Shown here: positions 53,190-64,000 of the stretch, piece by piece | Numbering within the stretch: position 1 is the stretch's first letter | Layout of the letters: every line of letters begins with the position of its first letter | Source: Sequoia sempervirens | Lineage: Eukaryota > Streptophyta > Pinopsida > Cupressales > Cupressaceae | Assembly (NCBI GenBank): GCA_007258455.2 | Contig: VDFB02373365.1 | Span: 223,547,353 to 223,611,352 of the forward strand | DNA: 64,000 nucleotides | Reading direction: 5' to 3' | Notes under the pieces: model-generated | What the model was told of the DNA's origin: nothing | The model's input: the letters and a program-made list of their open reading frames with translations, nothing else | Databases searched by the model: none | Position numbers and translations under genes: made by a program

Positions 53190-56030
53190 ACTTGCAAGGT
53201 ATAGAACCAAAAATACAAAAAAATTAGAAAATGTCCTGAAAAAATGGTCACCCTAATGAAAACCTGGCAAACAGGTGTCATGGTGACAAAAAAAAACAAA
53301 AAAATTCCAAAAAATCAAAAAAAGGATTGAAAATAGTAAAGAAAAAAATCATCCTCTAGTGAAAACCACTTCAGTGGCACTTTGGGCAAGTACCTTGGTA
53401 AAAACCTGGAAAACAGGCACCTTGTGTAAATAATCAATTTCCATCCACCAGGATCTCCACGGTTTGTTCTGCATCATCCATCCATTCCGCTTCCATCATC
53501 CATCACATTCCATATCCCCATCCATCACCCATCCACATCTGCATCATAGCTTGGTCCTGTGTTTGTGTCATGATCCCTCCTAGTACTACTCGACCCATTC
53601 TTAAGGTCAGTTTGTCCTGCCTATATCGGAGTAGTCTATTGCTTCATGTTGGGGGAATGTTCTCATCGATCAGATTCGTGTATGTTCTTGAAATCCAAAA
53701 CATCAAAAAAAAAAAAAATTCCAAAACATTCAAAACATATCAAAATCCCAAAAACATGTCAAAATCACAAAAAGTCAAAACGAGTCCTCTTATCGACGCA
53801 TCATCTCTGAGCTTTGAACATAGGAAAGGTTGATCTTTGATCATCCCCGAGACACTTAGGTTAGTCCTTTAGGAGTCCATCATAATAAACCATGCCTATT
53901 TGTTCATATCTCATCAATAATCAAGTCGTGTCATTAAATACGTGGTCTGCGATATAACGTAGGAAAGGATAATGCTGATCAGCCCCGAGGCCCCTAGATA
54001 GGTCTTTAGGTTAGTCTCTTGGTCAAAATATCAGAAAACTCCAAAACATTCAAAAATTTGAAAATCAAACATTTGTAAAATCTTGAAAATACCAAAAACA
54101 ACCTCATAACATTTCATAAAAACTTTAAAACATCCAAATATTTGAAAATCCAAATATTCCATCTCATCTCCTTTCACACCGCAATAAACATCACTATAAT
54201 AAATCATCTTCATCCTCAACCTTTGGTGAAAAATGAATAAGTCTAGCAGTTAAAAGTGAAAACTCAAAGGTCAAGGTCTCAAGTCTAGGTTAGTACGTAA
54301 ACAAGTTGGTCAACTCTTTGTATCAAAAGCTTATCATCCAATCAGTCCTAAATCAATCATCTGATATCGTCATGTCCTAGGATGCATCCTTCCTACAATG
54401 GACATCAACATCAGGTATCACCGTAGTTTAGTCTTGGCTAGCGGTATTGAAGAACATTAGCTTGTTTGTTTACTTTATCTTTGTCTTTTGACTTATCTTT
54501 TTGTGCTCATTTCGATGACCTCTCGATGATGTCCCAAACGAAAGAATTTAGAGAGAAAGGAATGGGGCAACGATCATTATCTTTTTATTTGTTGTGCTTG
54601 TTGGATATTCTTGTAATATAACCTTGGTCATGCGTGGTTTGTTTGGGTGTAGGGAGGGTGTTTTAGATATCTTGTTGACCACATAGGAAGGCTTTCCTTT
54701 CTATGTTTTGGTCCGAGATGTTTAGAATATCTGAACTACATTTTAAATAAGGTTCAGTATGTTAGGTGTGAACATAAGTACTCCTATCTAATTGTCAATT
54801 CAAAGTCCATCACACTAGGTGCAGCGCCATCCTGGTTCTTTATACCTTGATGCATCGTACCTATGTGTGTTATCGAACATAAGGTAATTGGCCCTTTTAA
54901 AACCCCAACTCCTCGGTAAGAAAATCATCATCATTATCATCTCGTGACTTGTTGGAGTCTTGCTTTCTTCTATCTTCTTTCTATGCTAACATGGTACCAT
55001 GACAATTAATCACAAATCATTATCGCCAATAGAAAGCATTTATCATATCACCTGCATCATTACATAATATAGATTGGTTATTCTAAGCATCTCATAAACC
55101 ATACATATGCATTCATTATATAAGCATAAAAGCAACCATCCCATATGCATCATTAAACTCATATCACATACCTCATAAAACATCCATTGCATAATCATAA
55201 AGAGCATGTCATGTACAACATATACATAGGAATCATTAACATCCATTGCATCATACGCATACATATCATCCATTTTCATTATCATAACATAGGCATCATA
55301 CCATAAACATCATACATCATTCCATATATCATTAAATATATCACATCATATCATCATCATAACATCATAAGTGCATTGCCATATCATACATGAGAAAAGT
55401 ACTGAAAAGAAAAGATTACATCCCATATATCTCAACATCCATTAAGTGCATAATATAGATTTGTTAGTCTAAGAATTTGCTTATCATAACATTTTGCATG
55501 CATCATAATAAAAAGCGCATAAGAAAAGATACTGAAAAAGAAAAATGCATCCAATAGATCATTCCATAACATCATTATCACATAGGTACCATATAGAATC
55601 ATCTCATAGCAGCATACATAAGATAGAATCATGACATTGCATATAGAAATAAAGTCCATCCATAATGCATAAAATAGAATAGGATACATCATCGAATCAT
55701 CACATCTCATATACATCATCAAATAATATACTGTCATGGTATAAAATCTATATCAAGTGTGTATCAAATACATAAAGTACAAATTCCCATGGGGCTATCA
55801 AAAATGACCCTGTGGGGCTCAAAAGAATCATATCTTTGATAAAAAAATGCTCTAACCCTACTGGCTGCCCTTGCCCTCGCCAGACTGTCTCTCTCTGTGA
55901 TCCTCAGGGCCTTTGTATCATGTCTGCTGGGAAAATTTGATACTCGGGACGCTCGGGGCATGACCTAATGATAATGGACCATGTAATAATTAGCCTCCTT
56001 GACCACCTCCCTATATGCACATAACAACAC
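53190..56030 (+). other. Tat element post-integrase spacer
   Basis: 2.8 kb of non-coding DNA with an A-run at 53704-53717, AAAACATCAAAA/CAAAAACATTC-type micro-repeats (53690-54150), and a CAT/ATA-rich low-complexity block at 55010-55760. In that block segments around CATAATATAGATT (55065 and 55448) and AAAAG-x-TACTGAAAA (55393 and 55516) recur. Long spacers here are usual in Tat elements. Confidence 0.65.
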
Positions 56031-56039
56031 TGAACTCCA

Positions 56040-57629
56040 AGAGGAAGAGGCGGACATGCTCTCAAGCTGTTGTCTGTGACCCATCTCCTGAGCTACCCTA
56101 AGCTCTATAGCCTGCCTCTACTAGACAGCCTAATCTCTCTCCTATCACAGCTGGTCTCTCTTTGCTGTCAAGGTAGCAACCTATCCCTATAGCCCTGCAA
56201 CTTGAGCCTGTAGCTGTTGAATCTAGGCATCCCCCTGATTAGGTGGTGGTGGAGGTCCCTGATCTCTTTGTGGCAGCTGGTCAGCCTACCTATCCTATCT
56301 CCCATGGTCCTGATCTTGCCTCTGTTGATTTGGCTACGGATCTAGTTGTTGATCCTGTGGCCCCCTGTCTTGATCTGGCTACTGGCCTGGCCCGCCTCCG
56401 CCCTGGTCCCCATCCCCGTCTCTGTCCCCTTAACCTCCTTGGCCCCAGCCTCGTCCTGCCCCTCCACCTCTGGCCTTGTGCTGTGCCAATGGTGTTTCTA
56501 TGGCACCGTCAGTCGAAGAGGTGGCCTGAACCAATCTCTATAGGCCTGGGTGGTCCCTACATCGGCCTAACCCTGATCATATGGCCACAACCTCACCACC
56601 AGGTACCTAAAAGAATCAATCGCCTCATGTGTTGGAATGTATCAGTCCCATGAAGTCTCCCTCGTAGTACACACAAATATTGCTACGTAGTGGTCATCGG
56701 GCCTATCTTGGGGCTTCTCGAACTATCTCTATATGTGGCCCGACAGGTACCTCTCAATCATCGTGTGCTCCCTACCCTGCATCAGTCTATCTTGCCGAGT
56801 GAAAAAGAGCAACTGTACATCATCATACCATGCGGGCCATCCAAGATATGGCTGCCATGTGAAGGCTCGCATCTCATCCAAAAATATCCTCCAGTGGGGA
56901 ACCCTGTGCTATCCTATGTGTGTAAATGAGACACCTCCTCTATACCTCCAAACAACTAGATCATCTAGCTCCATATCAATGGCAACAACTCTCAGACAAA
57001 GCACCGCGATGTGCTCCCAGGCCCAGATATGGAGTGTCACTCCAGCTCCAATGGCTCTATCGTCACCGTATGCAAACTCATGTGAATCTCGATACAAAGA
57101 AGCCAACAGTACTGGCCCCAACACAAAGAATACCCATCGCCGAACCATCGGCTCCCAAGTGAGCCCCATCTGGGACTGAAATATTGGCCCCGCCGATCTG
57201 GTGCAACAAGACCCAATATAATCTATAACCAAGCGGAAAGGAGACACAGTGAGCCTGTAACGCTCCAGCTCGATCTGGCCCTCGCAAAAGACAATCTCAT
57301 CAAGGCCCATCACGTCATAGTAGGCATCCCTCCTGACATCCACATCGTATATCACACGCTTTCTATGGATGGGCAATCTAAGTATCCGCCACATGTCCTC
57401 TAGTGTGACTGTGGCCTCGCCTGTCAGAAGGTGGAAGGGGGATGTCTCGCTATACCACCGCTCTGCAAGTGTTGTCATCATCCCCAGGTGAGTCCTTACT
57501 GGTGGTGCATATGCAATGTACCAGAGGCCAATCACTCCCAAGTTCTCCTATAATCGCTTGGGAAAACTGACCAATCTGTCAAGTATTGAGGATCTGCGCT
57601 TGTGTGAATGAAGAATCTTTGCCTCCTCC
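56040..57629 (-). pseudogene. antisense ORF with plant mobile domain (PMD), broken
   Basis: Opposite strand to gag-pol. It starts by inference at a possible 3' splice site (TTCTTGATGCAG before GAGGAGGCAAAG at 57629). The PMD reads GVIGLWYIAYAPPVRTHLGM, TLAERWYSETSPFHLLTGEA, TVTLEDMWRILRLPIHRKRV and, past a TAG near 56910, FLDEMRAFTWQPYLGWPAW, DDVQLLFFTRQDRLMQGREH and TMIERYLSGHI. This matches the PMD/aminotransferase-like pattern (ERWRPETHTF, G-E-x-T-V-T-L-x-D, LPI). Downstream text is Arg/Gly/Gln-rich, ending in a heptad-like IQQLQAQVAGL region. Most stops are TAG at Gln-like positions. PMDs occur in host MAIN/MAIL1-type proteins and in some TEs; a role in the element is unknown. Confidence 0.82.
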
Positions 57630-58581
57630 TGCATCAAGAAAGTCACCGCGTTAAGTTTCATAAAAAATCATGATCTTGAATTACCTTGGCGTACTTGAAA
57701 CAACATATGTGTCGCTATTTGCAGGTGCGGTGCAATTTGAAAGTTCCAAATTGTGCCGCTAGGAGTCCTAAACTCTCAAACTCCGTCACCGTAGCGTAGT
57801 TTGAAGTGCAACTCAGTTTAATGCAAAACCCTAAATACCAAAGAGGCCTGCCACGACACACTTTACACATGCAGTTTAGTTTGGAGTTTGAATCTAAACT
57901 CCAAATTGCACTGCGGCGTCACTATTTGCGACTGCGACGCAGTTTGAGGCTGCACGATGCCAAAACAAACTTTCAAGAAAGGCTATATTGGACCACTGGT
58001 AAAAACCTAACTTCCTAAGCTAATAAATGCACACGTAAATTGAAAAATGAAGTGAAGTCAGGTCAACTCATCAGTGGTCAAGTGCTAGGCAGCCTTTGGT
58101 GCATGCATACTCAATCTAAAATGTGTTGGGGAAGCTGTTGTTGTGCCATCTCTCGAAGGGGTTAGAGCTCAAAGGTGCAAAATCTCAAAAGGGCTATGTA
58201 TGCAAATGAATTGGAAATGGCCCCTTGAGGCCTATTTAATCCTAAAAAATAGGGTTTTTTGACCCCGTTTAGCTGTCTAGCTAGGGTTTTGGTCCCCCGA
58301 TCCCGTTTTTCCCAATCGAGTGCCGATTTACATAATTTTTTCGCAATTTATCACATTTTTTGGGCATCCCGAAGCCTTTTTGGACCCGTCGGGCACCTTG
58401 TCATTTTTTTTCACGAGATCACCCAAAAATCCAAATTTTCGTCTGATCTCTCAAGGGGGTAGTATATTGGCATGTTTTCTCTCACTAGGGCAGCAGTGGG
58501 GCAATTTTGAAAATTGGATTTTTTTTGAATTTTGATCGAGACAGTTTATTCTTTGAACCAATGCAACAAGTACTTTGCTTC
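57630..58581 (-). other. upstream region of the antisense ORF
   Basis: Non-coding DNA between the PMD ORF and the 3' LTR. It should contain the antisense promoter and any first exon. It holds GCGG...CCGC palindromes at 57727-57759 and a block of CAG/GCGAC-rich sequence to 57960. Frames at 57806-58018 and 58259-58535 have no recognisable content. Confidence 0.45.
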
Positions 58582-58595
58582 AAAGAGGGGCAAAA
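58582..58595 (+). other. Tat element polypurine tract
   Basis: AAAGAGGGGCAAAA immediately before the 3' LTR start TGTAGACATGG, a near-ideal plant PPT. Confidence 0.9.
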
Positions 58596-59778
58596 TGTAG
58601 ACATGGAAAATATACCAACACACTTGATCCTGGTTACTAACATCATTTCGTCCTGAATCATCTTCTTAGCTAATCATCACTCTTCGTCCCTTAATTAAAT
58701 AAATCAATGTTATTTGATTAACCCTCCTTTGTCTATTTAATTAAATAATTCATTTTATTTGATTAAATCTCTAAAGTCATCTTATTAAATTAAATAAATT
58801 AAACCTTATTTGATTTAATTTAACATCATCCTCTTTAATTAAATAAATCAAAATCCTTTATTTAATTAAATCTAAATCATATTCTCCTCAACTTTGATTT
58901 AAATCAACCCAAAAATATAAATCAAATTGTCACATCATCTAATCCCTCATTAAATTAATTAAATTTAGATTAATTTAATCCTAACCACCTAAATCTTCTA
59001 GATATTGCCACTTGCACATGAAAATACATTTAATTAATTTATTAATTCCCTATTTTCTCTCAACATGGCATCTTTAGAAGAATATTCCTCCAAGTTTGAA
59101 AATCCCTCCAAGTGGATTTTTCCTTCCAACAAGACATTCATTCCCTCTTACATGTCCTTGTGCATTGAGCCAAGTAGAATTTAATTCATTCTTTTCTCCC
59201 TCCAACAAGTCATTTCACAAATTTGAAATTCCACCTAATAACATTTATTGTGCACATTCATCAAAATGTGCTCAAGCTTCCTCCATTCACATCTTGACAA
59301 GTGACACTTTCCCATTGGATGTTGAATGATCCCAGATTGCTCTATTTGCTCATTCCTCCATCTTGTCTTTTTATAAATAGAAGGCTTTCCTTTGTATTTT
59401 GGATCCAAAACTTAAAGAAAAGTTACTCTCTTCACATTGAGAGCTAATTTTATCCATTTCATATCAAGTGTTCATCATTTTCATGGTTTCATAGCAAGGT
59501 TATGCCAAAATTTCATCAAGGAGCTTCAATCATCATCAAATATTCATCAAGCTTGCATAGGAGTTGGGAAAGGGCCAATTTTCACATCAAATTGGCACCA
59601 ATTCCCCCATGGGATTGAGGGTTTGCTTGTTGAAATAGGATTTCAATTACTTTCTTTGATTTGTTCTTCAATTTCTTTCCTTTTTGAGGACTGTAGATGA
59701 ATTTCATGGGGAATCTTGATTCTTACTTGCATTTGATCTAATATTGTGTTTGTGTAGGTCTAGGATTGGGATTCTACA
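58596..59778 (+). repeat. Tat element 3' LTR
   Basis: 1,183 bp, partner of 40956-42198, ending GGATTGGGATTCTACA and followed by the target duplication CCTAA at 59779-59783. The TATA box copy is at 59372-59380. Confidence 0.95.
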
Positions 59779-59787
59779 CCTAATAAG

Positions 59788-62700
59788 TGGTATCACATTT
59801 TTATTCATGGTTGTGAGAAGTGTGAGCTCCAAGGTTTTATATAACCCTTGTTTGAGTAGATCTAGTGCAAAGTTGAATTCATGGTTATATAGGATAGATT
59901 TGAGACATTTGAAGGTATGGATGCATTATGCAGGTGTTGTTTTACAAATTTAGGGTTTCAGGTTTGTAGATTTGTTGGGTTTATTGTAGATCTAGGGTTT
60001 AAAAAATTTAGGTCAAAAGGGTTTCCTAGATTGGGCTTCATATGAGGGTTTTATAGAGGAACTTGCACAAATGACCTCTTGAGATGAAACTGATCTCACC
60101 ATTAGATCTAGGATGGCAGAGAAACATAGATTCATATAAATGTTTTCCTATTTTGGCCACTATGAAAAAATGCAAATTTTGTTTAGTCCTTGCCCTAGTT
60201 GTATGATCATATGACCGTTTGTAGAGGTGAAAAAATAATTAATTAAATCCTACACAAAAAATAATTAAAATTTATTTAAAATAATGATAAAAAATATTAA
60301 ATTCTTGGTGGTTTGCAGATCCTCCTATACTTGCCTGACATCAGTAGGGTACTAGTAGGAATGCCTGTCAACACTTGTTAGCCCCTTGTAGACCGATGTC
60401 TAAGCTGGTGGGCTTAGCCCTCAATTCTTAGACCTTGATCTCGTGGGGAGCTCCCTACGCTATGCACCCAACTTGTGAGGTTGTAAATCACAATTTAAAT
60501 CATTTTGATTTTGTTTCCTTGTGAGTGGTACCACTAGAAAAGTACTGCCCAAGCGTCATCAACACACTACCACTGCTAGCCGACTGCCCAAGGGCCACTG
60601 CCTTGCCACTCCTGTAGGATAGATTGGAGAGGTTTTTTCAAATAGGCATAAATTTCACCCAAGATTTTGGATTTTTTACTTCCAATAGTCAATGAAAACA
60701 TCTATTCGAGAACTAGCCAGTGGTACAAGTTTGTTTCCATGTCACTTGATTTTTTAGTTTTTATCAATTTTTGGTCATAAATTTTGCATACAAAATCAGA
60801 TTTTTGATTTTGAATAGGTATTGTAGAGGATTTGTAGTGTAATACATAGTGGATCAGGTATATTTTCAGTTTATGGTGTAGAGAGAGGTTTATACCCGTT
60901 TGATCACTTGTAGGTGCCTAAGATTCAGGGTGTGATTGTGTGAGAATCTAAATGAGTCAAGAGGAAAAACCTTGAGGGAGTACATGTTTTTATGTGATAT
61001 TTGTGATGGTACATTTGATTAATAGTTTTGGTGCTTCCTAATACAAGTTTATAGGTGTTTTTTAGAGTTTGGACTTTGATGGTGACAGGTACATATATTG
61101 TCTTCTGGTTTGAGGACATGGGTTGAGATGTGCGAATACTTGGAGTCTTGGTTTGGTGAGAGTTGAGTGCACATACATTGATGGTGATGATTATGGTGTC
61201 ATAAATATGCAGGTACGTTTGAGCATTGACACAAAAAAATAAGGTTTGTGGTTGTTTGGTGGTGGTGTGATTTAGTGTTAGGAGTTGTTCATATCTCCTA
61301 GATGCTTGTTTGGTTCCTTGAATATGGTTAATCATTTGTGGAATTGTTTGAAAATTATATTTTTAGTTGATTTGGTGTTTTAGTCTTGAGGTCTACAAGA
61401 TTATCTTCTTTGATATCTCAAAAATCCAGATTACTAATGTGATGACAAGTTTGCATGTTTCAGTGTTTGGGATCTACAAGTTATGCACTTTTTAGGTGTG
61501 TACAACCTATTGGTTGAGTGGGATGAATAAGATGTGGACTGTCTATATCCATGAGATCGATTAAGTGTTGATGTAGACTTTGGTAGTTGGCCTTGTTTGC
61601 AGTCATTTGTACATTGACATGTTTCTTTGGGATGAAAGGATGGATGGTTAGAGTGCTTGGATAGTAATTTGTTTGGAATTGTAGCATGTGGTTTATCACA
61701 ATATCATGATAGCTTGGATACATGATTTATGATTGAGATTTTGACAATGATGGTTTGAAAATGTATGATTACTTCTTGATGTTTTAATGACAATTGTATC
61801 TTCTTGTCTTGGAGATATTGGTTCTACTTGTTCTCTAGAGCTGTTGGGATTGTAGTTGAGTGTGTGTGGACCATGGGAGGTCTTTATTTATGGGATGGTT
61901 GTCACAATATCATGTGTAGCTCAATATAACAATTTAGTGGGAGTTTTTTGGTAATATTGGGGATTCATCGTTGATGACAAACAATCTTCTTCAATGTTTA
62001 TTGATGTCTTGGAGGAGCTCTTGGATCTTGTTGTTGTAGTGAGATTTCTTGCACATTTACAAGTTTGTTGTGAGGAGATTGTTATCTTCATGTGATCAGA
62101 GATGTTGACCCTTGGTTTAGAGTGTGTTTTGTATTATGTCATGATGTAATCTTGATTGTAAATTAGAGTTTTGGCATGATACATGTTCTCTTGAGACTAG
62201 GATGTGTGCATTGGTGCATGTGATATTCTAGGAGATGTTAGATTGTGATGTCATGATTGGGTACTTGATTCTACATGAATTGAAGCTTTGGCATTGGTCT
62301 AGTTGACTCTCTTGGTATTGAGTATATTGGTTATGTTCTTTGAAGCTTCATGATAGTGCATTTTTGCATTTGGAGCTTAGCATCGAGTGATTGGTTGTAG
62401 ATGCTTATGGATACTTGGAGACTTGGGTGAGGTTGGATTTATCTTTGGATTAGAGAAATTTTCTTGAGATGGTTACTCTTTAGAGGGTTTAGTAGGAAGA
62501 TCGAGGAGCCTACACCTAGATATCGATGTGAGTTCATGATGGACCTATAGATGAGATTGTTCTTGGATTAAGTCATGATGACTTGTTTATCCTAGAGGAG
62601 CATTCTCGTTCCCCACTCTTGGTCTACTCTACGATTTACCATCTGAGAGGTATTTTCCCATTCTTGTTTGAGATGCATTATGTTTTATGCTTTGTCCTCT

Positions 62701-63735
62701 CATGGATATGAATCTTGAGCTATGGATAGTTAGTTTTGGAGGGTTCATTTGAGGGATGTTTAGTATGGTTATCTCCTTGTGCATATGAGTTTATTTATGT
62801 TATCATCCATTGATGAGAAGTTTTAGGAGATGTTTATTGGGTTGATTTCCTGGTTAAGGAATGAATATTTTTAGTTTGATCTTCCTTGGTTAGAGAGGCT
62901 TACATCGATGTTGGTTTACATGATACATATGTTTTGTTTGATCCATGAGATTAAACAATTGAGTTTTGTTGAGTATTTTTATTTGGGGTTGTAAGGAGAT
63001 CATAATTGACACAACTTAACACTTTGAGGTGTTAGTAGAAGGATACAATATAATTTACAAGTTTTTTCTCTTTTTCTATGGCTACTTCTTAGAGGTTCAT
63101 GTTCATATGATTTGGGAGAGTTATGGTGACATATTGTGAGAGTAAAAAAATATGTGTTGCATGTGTGGATCATTGTGATGGTTCTTGGTACTACATTGTT
63201 TTGATAATTTTCCACACTTTGGTTTGAGTGTTTATTGGTAGACTTGGTATGCCATGATTTATTTTCAGATTTGACATTACTCATACAGTGGGTGTTCCTA
63301 GATATGTATGTTCTTTATTGACATGCTCTATATAGGGAGCTTGTGATTGTAGTTTATGGGTTGGATATATTGTTGGCATGAGTTTACTGATTTTGTTGAT
63401 ACCTAGGAGGTATGGATTATTGGATGTAATAGCACATGATATGGGTCTTATTTATAATAATGTGGGTTTTTTACCTTTGACAACAACTTGAAGCCCTTGT
63501 TGTCACTTGGATTTGATGCTTGTGTTCTTTGGATTGGTGCATCTTCACCTTGGTTTGTTCCTTTTCTTCCATAAGTGGCATGTTGGAGGATGAGAGGAGT
63601 TCTTGCTTGAGATGGTGGTCACATTGGTTTTATTGTAGGTATCTTGATGGAGAATAAGAACATGCTAGATATTCATGTGGTTTCATGTATGACTATGATG
63701 ATGTATTTCATTGATTGACCCTTATGCAATGTATA
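59788..63735 (+). other. element W non-coding internal region with PBS-like start
   Basis: TGGTATCACATTTT at 59788 resembles the initiator-Met PBS (TGGTATCAGAGC) and follows the resumed end of the W LTR. The next 3.9 kb, T/G-rich on this strand, has no frame with a retrotransposon domain; frames on the minus strand at 60925-61335 and 61481-61723 have no motifs. This is the expected content of a LARD. Confidence 0.65.
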
Positions 63736-63750
63736 CAATAAGTGGGAGAA
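63736..63750 (+). other. element W polypurine tract
   Basis: AATAAGTGGGAGAA directly before TGTTGGG. It marks the 63751 repeat as a 3' LTR and confirms plus orientation. Confidence 0.8.
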
Positions 63751-64000
63751 TGTTGGGATTAGGTGTTGTTCACCTTGCATAAAATGTAATATTATAATTT
63801 TTTAAATTAAATAAATATTTAGCGTGGTGCATCTAGGAGGTGTGTTTAACCACATTAGATATTTAATTGGGGCCACTTGTAAAGTTGTATGTAACATTGG
63901 GTTGGTTATTATATGTGTGAGAGACACATAATAATTAATTGGGGAAAATTATTTAATGCTTGTATCAAAAAGTAAATGAGGGGTCAATGGTTTTGTGTAC
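63751..64000 (+). repeat. element W 3' LTR, start only
   Basis: 250 bp matching 40234-40483, cut by the window end. Confidence 0.9.

Larger units (their letters stand above)
40956..59778 (+). mobile_element. 18.8-kb Tat-lineage Ty3/gypsy element with antisense PMD ORF
   Basis: LTRs at 40956-42198 and 58596-59778, PBS at 42201 and a classic purine tract at 58582-58595. CCTAA flanks both ends (40951-40955 and 59779-59783). Domain order is leader, gag, protease, G-patch-like segment, RT, RNase H, second RNase H, integrase, long spacer with antisense ORF. The double RNase H and the large size are hallmarks of the Tat branch (Tat/Ogre/Retand/Athila group). All coding regions carry stops. LTR divergence is about 4 percent by eye over a 400-bp sample. 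Confidence 0.93.
40234..64000 (+). mobile_element. element W: LARD-like LTR element, runs past the window end
   Basis: Direct repeats begin TGTTGGGATTAGG at 40234 and at 63751, the latter right after a purine tract (AATAAGTGGGAGAA), the normal start of a 3' LTR. The first 250 bp of the two copies differ at about 20 positions. The W 5' LTR is interrupted at 40955 by the 18.8-kb Tat element and resumes at 59784. About 4 kb of internal DNA (59788-63735) has no retrotransposon coding domain, so W is non-autonomous. Confidence 0.82.

Noticed and set aside
56243..56653. Pro/Leu-rich plus-strand frame of 136 codons
   Set aside because: Antisense shadow of the C-terminal part of the PMD ORF, which has the recognisable domain.
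60925..61723. Minus-strand frames in the W interior
   Set aside because: Thr/Gln/His-rich low-information text with no motif and no supporting context.

Overview
The window is plant nuclear DNA made almost entirely of transposable elements in various states of decay. I find no convincing single-copy host gene, tRNA, rRNA or CRISPR array. The evidence for a seed plant is the set of element families: Ty1/copia; a Ty3/gypsy chromovirus; Ty3/gypsy Tat-type elements with two RNase H domains, a G-patch-like segment and an antisense plant mobile domain ORF; L1-type LINEs with a zf-RVT and a terminal RNase H; and a DUF659-type hAT. The very long, old and nested LTR elements in AT-rich DNA suggest a large genome, possibly a conifer or other gymnosperm, but nothing here proves the species.

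Layout. 1-4200: decayed chromovirus on the minus strand, cut by the window start (integrase, RNase H, RT, protease remnant, gag), followed by about 4 kb of LTR-like and unidentified repeat DNA. 8146-8245: an assembly gap of exactly 100 N. 8494-11052: a four-exon hAT transposase on the minus strand, apparently broken by one nonsense codon, with a dense GAGTC/GACTC array upstream (11447-11706). 11700-18690: a second gypsy element on the minus strand (gag, initiator-Met-type PBS, LTR). Its gag is split by the hAT and by a complete Ty1/copia element (12181-17561, plus strand, 5-bp target duplication). 18690-21180: a plus-strand LINE remnant interrupted by a 965-bp terminal-inverted-repeat element. 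24290-26111: a minus-strand LINE remnant ending in poly-T.

26950-38668: a Tat-type gag/protease remnant (here 'Z') on the minus strand, split by an insert flanked by 14-bp direct repeats. That insert is a short G-rich repeat ('X') containing a two-LTR element ('Y', 28959-37137). Y has no gag core, RT or integrase but carries one long frame with protease, G-patch and Cys/His segments.

40234 to the window end: a non-coding LARD-like element ('W'). An 18.8-kb Tat element (40956-59778) sits inside its 5' LTR with a perfect CCTAA target duplication. The Tat element carries gag, protease, RT, RNase H, a second RNase H and integrase, and on the opposite strand a plant-mobile-domain ORF between integrase and 3' LTR.

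How it fits together: this is a layered record of insertions. Nesting gives relative ages (W older than Tat; gypsy-2 older than copia; Z older than X, and X older than Y), and LTR divergence by eye agrees for W versus Tat. Coding regions were inactivated mainly by point changes to TAG/TAA at glutamine-type positions, with few indels, as expected if methylated cytosines deaminate in silenced repeats.
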